Assembly: GCF_023634645.1 (NCBI RefSeq)
Contig: NZ_JAMKMR010000013.1
Coordinates: 62,001-126,000, forward strand
Direction of reading: 5' to 3'
From: Vibrio sinus
GTDB lineage: Bacteria; Pseudomonadota; Gammaproteobacteria; Enterobacterales; Vibrionaceae
Length of the DNA stretch: 64,000 bases
Positions 57,913 through 64,000 of this stretch are shown here, in pieces (positions within the stretch are counted from its first letter, which is position 1; every line of letters begins with the position of its first letter). The notes under the pieces were generated by a model, which searched no databases, had not been told where the DNA came from, and worked only from the letters and a program-made list of their open reading frames with translations. The translations under genes were made by a program, and so were the position numbers.

Positions 57913-60075
57913 ATGAAGAAATTATTGCTGTTCATCTCCGCCATAATTATTTTGATCGTTATTGGCTTAACCGCTTTGGTCACGCTGGTGAACCCAAATC
58001 AGTTCAAGCCATTGATCGTAGAACAGGTCAAAAAGCAAACAGGATTAGAGTTAATTATCCAAGGTGATATCCATTGGCAATTTTTCCCATCGATAGGCTT
58101 GGAAATGGGGAAAACGGAGTTAAAGAACCCTAAGGGCTTCTCCAACCCGGATATGTTTAAGGTGGATAACGTTGGTGTCAGCGTATCAGTGTTGCCACTA
58201 ATCGATAAAAAATTGGAAATTGGCAATGTCACGTTAAATGGCGCACAAGTAGACATCGAAACCCTCAAAGACGGACGCAAAAATATCGATGCGTTACTCA
58301 ATAAAAATCAAGCCAGCGATGCTGCAACCACTACAACAGAAGCGAGCAAGCAAAGTAGTGGTAAGACCCAACCTTCAGCTAGTACAACAGATGAGGGCAA
58401 AACAGCGACTGAAAAATGGACCGTTAATCTCGCTGGAGTGACGATAGCGGACGCTAATCTACAAATTCGTGATCAACAAACAGGTAGCTTTACCAAGTTA
58501 TCTAACGTGGACTTGACGTTGTCCGGCTTCGCACCGGAGCAATGGACCAAGGTGTCCTTTTCTGCAAAAGGGCAGAACAACCAACAAACCTTCTCTGCTC
58601 AAGGCAGTGCTGAATTTAAATTGTCCCAGGATTTCTCTCAGTATTCTTTGCGAGACATCGCTTTGACTAGCACGCTTAGTGCCCCAGATTTAAACGTTGA
58701 AAAATTGCAGCTGGAGCTCAACACCTTTGGGTACGATGAAGAAAACAACTTAAGTTACGCATTAAAAGGTGAGGCATCTGGCCTCAAATTTGACTTAAAT
58801 GGCAAAGGGGTTCTCAGTGTTGATTACACGCTTTCAACCATAGCATTGAGCGGTTTTACTCTTGATGGCCAGCTGCAAGGTAAATCACTGCCTCAGTCTC
58901 CGTTGAAGTTAGCCATGACGTCTGCCTTGAGTTTTGATTTGACCAAGCAGCACTTATCTCTTGTACTACAGAAGTTAACCGCTAATGCTTTGGAGCTAGA
59001 CGGCAAGGCAGATGTGACATTAGCGAACATCCCTAAAGTTCGTTTCAGCTTACATAGCCCAGATATCAATCTAGATGAATGGATGCCTGCAGGCACAACA
59101 CAAAATCAAGCGGGTAAGCCAGCTCAAAGCAATGCAAAATCACCTTCATCGCCACAAAGTCCACCTGCTACAGTGAGTAAAGAAGTAGAGCCGGATCTGA
59201 GCGCGCTGAAAACACTTGATGTCAGTGGCACGATTTCCATCGATAAATTTCAGATGCAAAACGCCAAGATGCAAAATGTAAAAGCGAATATTTCTGTCAA
59301 TCGTGGCATCGCGAAGCTGAATTCGTTCACTTCGAACCTTTATGGCGGCAGCATCAAGGCAAATGGTCAATTAAACGCCAAGTCTTCACCTGCCTCTTAT
59401 CAAGTCAAAGCGAAAGTGGCTGGAGTCAAAGTTCAGCCTCTACTCAAAGATGTATTGAATAACGATAAGATAGAAGGGGTTGGCAACATCAATCTCGATC
59501 TGCATGGCAAGGGGTTAACACCGACAGGAATTAAGAAAGGGGTTGCAGGTACTGTCGATATTAGCTTCAAAGATGGTGCAGTGAATGGAATTAACGTTGC
59601 ACAACTTATCCGAACCAGTTACGCGAAAATAAAGGGTGAACCAGTTGAACAGTCTGAAGGAGTGCAGAAGACCGACTTCAGCTCGATGCAAGCCACAATC
59701 AAACTGGCCAATGGTGTAGCCAGTACAAATAATTTGAGTGCCAAATCTCCTTTGCTTCGAGTGCATGGCGAGGGCTCTGCAAACTATGTCAATGAAACGG
59801 CTGATGTACTGATTCGCACTTCAATAGTGGGATCACTGAAAGGTCAGGGTGGGCAAAGTATTGATGAGCTGAAAGATGTCACCATACCAGTAAAAATTAC
59901 GGGTAGCTGGTCTTCACCTAAGTATAAAGTTGTCCTAGATAATGCGCTAAAACAAAAAGCCAAAACGGAACTAGAAAAAGGTATCGACAAGCTTAATAAA
60001 AAGCTAGGAGACAAAATAAATAACGAGAAAACTAAACAGGCAGTAGATAAATTAATAAACAATTTATTTAAATAA
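57913..60075 (+). CDS. asmA: AsmA family protein
   Basis: This 720-residue protein has an N-terminal inner-membrane anchor (residues 1-25) and a long periplasmic beta-rich body of the AsmA type. The family is linked to lipid transport to the outer membrane and to outer-membrane assembly. The N-terminal AsmA signature VNPNQFKPLIVEQVKKQTG and the C-terminal domain around FKDGAVNGINVAQLIR are present. Two low-complexity Ser/Thr/Pro/Gln stretches (near residues 145-180 and 395-425) look like linkers. AGGA 8 bases before the ATG at 57913 supports that start. The frame extends upstream through the udk terminator and is not used. Confidence 0.9.
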   Translation: MKKLLLFISAIIILIVIGLTALVTLVNPNQFKPLIVEQVKKQTGLELIIQGDIHWQFFPSIGLEMGKTELKNPKGFSNPDMFKVDNVGVSVSVLPLIDKKLEIGNVTLNGAQVDIETLKDGRKNIDALLNKNQASDAATTTTEASKQSSGKTQPSASTTDEGKTATEKWTVNLAGVTIADANLQIRDQQTGSFTKLSNVDLTLSGFAPEQWTKVSFSAKGQNNQQTFSAQGSAEFKLSQDFSQYSLRDIALTSTLSAPDLNVEKLQLELNTFGYDEENNLSYALKGEASGLKFDLNGKGVLSVDYTLSTIALSGFTLDGQLQGKSLPQSPLKLAMTSALSFDLTKQHLSLVLQKLTANALELDGKADVTLANIPKVRFSLHSPDINLDEWMPAGTTQNQAGKPAQSNAKSPSSPQSPPATVSKEVEPDLSALKTLDVSGTISIDKFQMQNAKMQNVKANISVNRGIAKLNSFTSNLYGGSIKANGQLNAKSSPASYQVKAKVAGVKVQPLLKDVLNNDKIEGVGNINLDLHGKGLTPTGIKKGVAGTVDISFKDGAVNGINVAQLIRTSYAKIKGEPVEQSEGVQKTDFSSMQATIKLANGVASTNNLSAKSPLLRVHGEGSANYVNETADVLIRTSIVGSLKGQGGQSIDELKDVTIPVKITGSWSSPKYKVVLDNALKQKAKTELEKGIDKLNKKLGDKINNEKTKQAVDKLINNLFK

Positions 60076-60081
60076 ATATAC

Positions 60082-60115
60082 AGGCTCGGCAACGTATTTG
60101 CCGAGCCTTTATTTT
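60082..60115 (+). terminator. Terminator of asmA
   Basis: The 11-base stem AGGCTCGGCAA/TTGCCGAGCCT is followed by TTATTTTATTTTT. Confidence 0.92.
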
Positions 60116-60655
60116 ATTTTTACTACATTCAATTCGGACCCCCCCATTATGTAACGGTTATGATGTTTAATTGTTGCAAAAGTTATTTGATCTACTTCGC
60201 ATAATACTAATCAATTATTAACCGCTTTTTTTGATCTAACACATGTATTTGTCAACTATTTTTCTTATCCGATCAAAAATGGAACTTAGAACGAAAAATG
60301 TTCAGACAAAAACAAACATAACAAAACGACGTACTGGCAATAACTTTTACAATTTCTAACAAATTAATACGATCTAAATCACTCTTGTTCGATTTTTGTA
60401 CCGAAACGATATATGAAACTAGACGTATAGATCTGATAATTTTTAAGGATTAAATAGCTAAAACTGAAATGAAAGTATTCATTTTTTGAGACTTTAATCA
60501 CCCTATTAATACGGGTATCTTGGTATCGAGCCGATAAAGAATGAGTGCTGGTATCTATATTTTAAAGTGTAACTAAATGTTAACAATTTTAGTTGCAGAA
60601 GTATGTCTGCCACAAATATGTATGTTCCATAGCTATAACTCAAGGGTATATAAGA
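60116..60655. other. Long AT-rich leader before the atp operon, no gene
   Basis: These 540 bases have no convincing reading frame and are clearly more AT-rich than the flanking genes. They include a run of seven C (60139-60145). The promoter of the atp operon must be here, but I cannot place it with confidence. Confidence 0.5.
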
Positions 60656-61826
<1,171 letters not shown>

Positions 61827-61890
61827 CTGGCCTACTTAACTAACTAATTTATTTAACCTTTATTAACTATTTTTATAATTGGAGTTTTCA

Positions 61891-62127
61891 ATGGATATTG
61901 TAAGTGCAGTTCTATACGTTGCTGGTGCTCTACTAATTGGTTTGGGCGCGGCAGGTGCAGCTTCCGGTATCGGTAATCTAGCAGGTAAATACTTAGAAGG
62001 TGTTGCTCGCCAACCAGACCTTACTCCTATGCTACGTACTCAATTCTTTATCATGATGGGTCTTGTTGACGCGGTTCCTATGATTGGTGTTGGTATCGGT
62101 CTATATATCATCTTTGCGGTAGCGTAA
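61891..62127 (+). CDS. atpE: ATP synthase F0 subunit c
   Basis: This is the proteolipid of the rotor ring. The 78-residue protein has two transmembrane helices joined by the polar loop ARQPD. The ion-binding carboxylate is D60 in [14 protein letters not shown]. The absence of the Gln/Glu-Ser/Thr sodium signature suggests proton coupling. The sequence is close to E. coli AtpE and, as I recall, unlike the c subunit of the main Vibrio operon. GGAG lies 6 bases before the ATG at 61891. Confidence 0.95.
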   Translation: MDIVSAVLYVAGALLIGLGAAGAASGIGNLAGKYLEGVARQPDLTPMLRTQFFIMMGLVDAVPMIGVGIGLYIIFAVA

Positions 62128-62181
62128 CTTCCTCCCTCGATTCAACTAAAGAGAACCATCAGCGAATTAAGAGAGGACGGG

Positions 62182-62652
62182 ATGAACTTAAACGCAACCA
62201 TGTTAGGTCAAGCATTATCGTTCGTGATATTTGTTTGGCTATGTATGAGATATGTCTGGCCGCCACTTAGCCAAATGCTAGATGAGCGCCAGAAAGAAGT
62301 TGCCGAAGGCATTCGTAATACTGAAATGGCGGCTAAAGAGCTTGCTTTGGCCAAAGAAAATGGCAGTTACCTTATTGATGAAGCGAAAAAAGACGTCAGT
62401 AAGATGATCGCCCAAGGTCAAAAGCGCCGTGAACAGATTATCGAAGAAGCCATTCAAGAGGCAGAGAAAGAAAAAGCCCGCATTATTGCTCAGGGTGAAG
62501 CCGAAGTCGAAAGCGAGAAAAATCGTGTTCGTCAAGAACTGAAAGACGAAATGGCTGACTTGGTAATCAATAGTGCACAGAAGCTGATCAATAAAAACTT
62601 GGATACGGATTCAAACCGTGCACTGGTTGATCAATTGATCAAAGAAATATAG
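62182..62652 (+). CDS. atpF: ATP synthase F0 subunit b
   Basis: This is the peripheral stalk subunit that links F0 to F1. The 156-residue protein has a single N-terminal transmembrane helix (about 5-25, with RYVWPP following) and a long charged coiled-coil stalk (about 30-135). The length is standard. GAGG upstream is a good SD. Confidence 0.95.
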   Translation: MNLNATMLGQALSFVIFVWLCMRYVWPPLSQMLDERQKEVAEGIRNTEMAAKELALAKENGSYLIDEAKKDVSKMIAQGQKRREQIIEEAIQEAEKEKARIIAQGEAEVESEKNRVRQELKDEMADLVINSAQKLINKNLDTDSNRALVDQLIKEI

Positions 62653-62669
62653 TGCAATAGGGGAGCAGC

Positions 62670-63218
62670 ATGTCCGATTTAAAAACCATTGCTTACCCAT
62701 ATGCCAAGGCGGCTTTTGAGTTTGCGAAAGAAAAGCAAACCCTTGATGAGTGGCTTTCTATGTTGAGCTTTGTAGCTGATGTTATGGAAAACCCACAAAT
62801 CGCTGCCCAAGTAAAAAACCTTGAACAAGGTGGAAAAGACGAATCTGATCAATTTGTTCAGTTTCTTTTTTCCGTGTGCCAAGGCTTTCTCGATGATCAT
62901 GTGCAAAACCTGATAAAGGTGATGGCTGAGAACCAACGCTTAATCGCAGTGCGAGATGTAAAAAGCGTGTTTGAAGAGCTAAAGAACGAAAACGACAAAA
63001 TGTTAGACGCAACCGTTGTCTCCTCTGAGCCTTTGAGCGAAGAGCAGCTGAAGTTGTTAACGGAATCTCTAGAGAAAAAACTCGATAGAAAAATTACGTT
63101 AACCAACGAAGTAGACAGCGAATTAGTCGGCGGCATTGTGGTTAAGGCTGGCGAGCTCGTCATTGACGGTTCTTTGAAATCGTCCATCCATCGTCTTGCA
63201 ACTAGCTTGCACATGTAA
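62670..63218 (+). CDS. atpH: ATP synthase F1 subunit delta
   Basis: This subunit caps the F1 head and binds subunit b. The 182-residue protein has the N-terminal helical bundle (IAYPYAKAAFEFAKEKQTLD). The C-terminal signature VDSELVGGIVVKAGELVIDGS is conserved in delta/OSCP proteins. GGGGAG lies 7 bases before the ATG. It follows atpF by 17 bases. Confidence 0.95.
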   Translation: MSDLKTIAYPYAKAAFEFAKEKQTLDEWLSMLSFVADVMENPQIAAQVKNLEQGGKDESDQFVQFLFSVCQGFLDDHVQNLIKVMAENQRLIAVRDVKSVFEELKNENDKMLDATVVSSEPLSEEQLKLLTESLEKKLDRKITLTNEVDSELVGGIVVKAGELVIDGSLKSSIHRLATSLHM

Positions 63219-63230
63219 TAGGTATTTGAA

Positions 63231-64000
63231 ATGCAATTAAATTCAACAGAAATTAGCGATTTAATTAAAGAACGAATCGCAACCTTCGATGTGAGCAGTC
63301 AAGCCCGCAATGAAGGCACAATCGTATCAATCAGTGATGGCATCATCACTATCAACGGCCTAGCAGACGTGATGCAAGGCGAAATGATTGAATTGCCAGG
63401 TGGACGCTATGCATTGGCGCTTAACCTAGAGCGTCACTCCGTTGGTGCGGTTGTTATGGGTCCTTATGCTGACCTATGCGAAGGCATGAAAGTGACAGGT
63501 ACTGGCCGTATTTTAGAAGTGCCAGTGGGTCCAGAACTACTTGGTCGTGTGGTGAACACACTAGGCCAGCCAATTGATGGTAAAGGTGAAATCAACGCAA
63601 GCCTACACAACGCGGTAGAAATCATTGCGCCAGGCGTAATCGACCGTAAGTCTGTTGATCAGCCAATCCAAACTGGTTATAAAGCTGTTGACTCAATGGT
63701 GCCAATCGGCCGTGGTCAGCGTGAGCTTATCATCGGTGACCGTCAGACTGGTAAAACAGCGATGGCTATCGATGCGATCATCAACCAGAAAGACTCTGGT
63801 GTTAAATGTGTTTACGTTGCAATTGGCCAAAAGGCTTCTACGATTGCTAACGTGGTACGTAAACTTGAAGAACACGGCGCGCTTGCAAATACAATCGTTG
63901 TCGTTGCGTCTGCATCTGAATCAGCTGCGCTTCAATACTTAGCACCATACGCAGGTTGTACTATGGGTGAGTACTTCCGTGACCGTGGTGAAGACGCGTT
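63231..64000 (+). CDS. atpA: ATP synthase F1 subunit alpha (3' end beyond the window)
   Basis: This is the non-catalytic nucleotide-binding subunit of F1. About 257 codons are present from [16 protein letters not shown] at 63231 to the window edge. The beta-barrel domain, the P-loop [13 protein letters not shown] (near residue 170) and the segment [18 protein letters not shown] are all present. The frame is open to the last base, and the gene continues to the right. AGG precedes the ATG. atpG, atpD and atpC would be expected next. Confidence 0.96.
   Translation, partial: MQLNSTEISDLIKERIATFDVSSQARNEGTIVSISDGIITINGLADVMQGEMIELPGGRYALALNLERHSVGAVVMGPYADLCEGMKVTGTGRILEVPVGPELLGRVVNTLGQPIDGKGEINASLHNAVEIIAPGVIDRKSVDQPIQTGYKAVDSMVPIGRGQRELIIGDRQTGKTAMAIDAIINQKDSGVKCVYVAIGQKASTIANVVRKLEEHGALANTIVVVASASESAALQYLAPYAGCTMGEYFRDRGEDA

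Noticed and set aside
63655..63942. 95-codon frame near the right edge
   Set aside because: It is an alternate frame inside atpA, whose true frame is open from 63231 to 64000.

Overview
The window reads as chromosomal DNA of a Vibrionaceae bacterium, most probably a Vibrio. The strongest grounds are a luxO-luxU quorum-sensing pair with a divergent Qrr-type small RNA beside it, a MotY-like gene of the Vibrio sodium-driven flagellar motor, an rnf (rsx) operon, and a gene order (nagE-glnS, fldA-seqA-pgm, gltA-sdh-suc, rnf, uvrB-luxOU, moa, zntA-udp-metG-apbC-udk-asmA) that I recall as typical of Vibrio large chromosomes. I see no insertion sequence, prophage, CRISPR array or rRNA. The only tRNA gene is tRNA-Asn(GUU).

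Layout. 1-9.7 kb: the 3' end of nagE, glnS, fur, a hotdog-fold gene, a fldA/DUF2788/ybfF block facing seqA-pgm, and a DUF1853 gene. 9.7-21.9 kb: a Nif3-family gene, then central metabolism, with gltA divergent from sdhCDAB-sucABCD. Together these encode citrate synthase, succinate dehydrogenase, 2-oxoglutarate dehydrogenase E1/E2 and succinyl-CoA synthetase. 21.9-30.8 kb: a mixed stretch with an ion or amino-acid antiporter, RNase T, motY, a Dps miniferritin behind an OxyR-like operator, a CHASE3 hybrid histidine kinase, a metallo-beta-lactamase-fold protein, a lipoprotein, gloA and nth. 30.8-36.7 kb: rnfABCDGE, with a strikingly repetitive RnfC tail. 37.0-42.5 kb: tRNA-Asn, uvrB, qrr1, luxOU and a YvcK/CofD-like gene. 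42.9-45.8 kb: moaABCDE behind a molybdenum-cofactor riboswitch. 46-60 kb: CBS protein, MATE pump, zntA with a MerR-type promoter, udp with a CRP site, an orphan periplasmic binding protein, an unknown membrane-anchored protein, metG, apbC, udk and asmA. 60.6-64 kb: an atpI-B-E-F-H-A operon running off the right edge.

The points most worth a second look are these. The F-type ATP synthase operon lies behind asmA rather than in the usual gid/par neighbourhood, so I infer it is a second copy. RnfC carries a 111-bp tandem repeat, with two adjacent units identical base for base. The qrr1-luxO control region has a clear sigma-54 promoter, a perfect LuxO-type box and an extra inverted repeat next to the luxO start. 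The hybrid kinase has a tail resembling a phosphotransfer domain without its histidine. An orphan solute-binding protein sits next to an unrecognised helical membrane protein. Most of the rest is ordinary, well-conserved housekeeping DNA.
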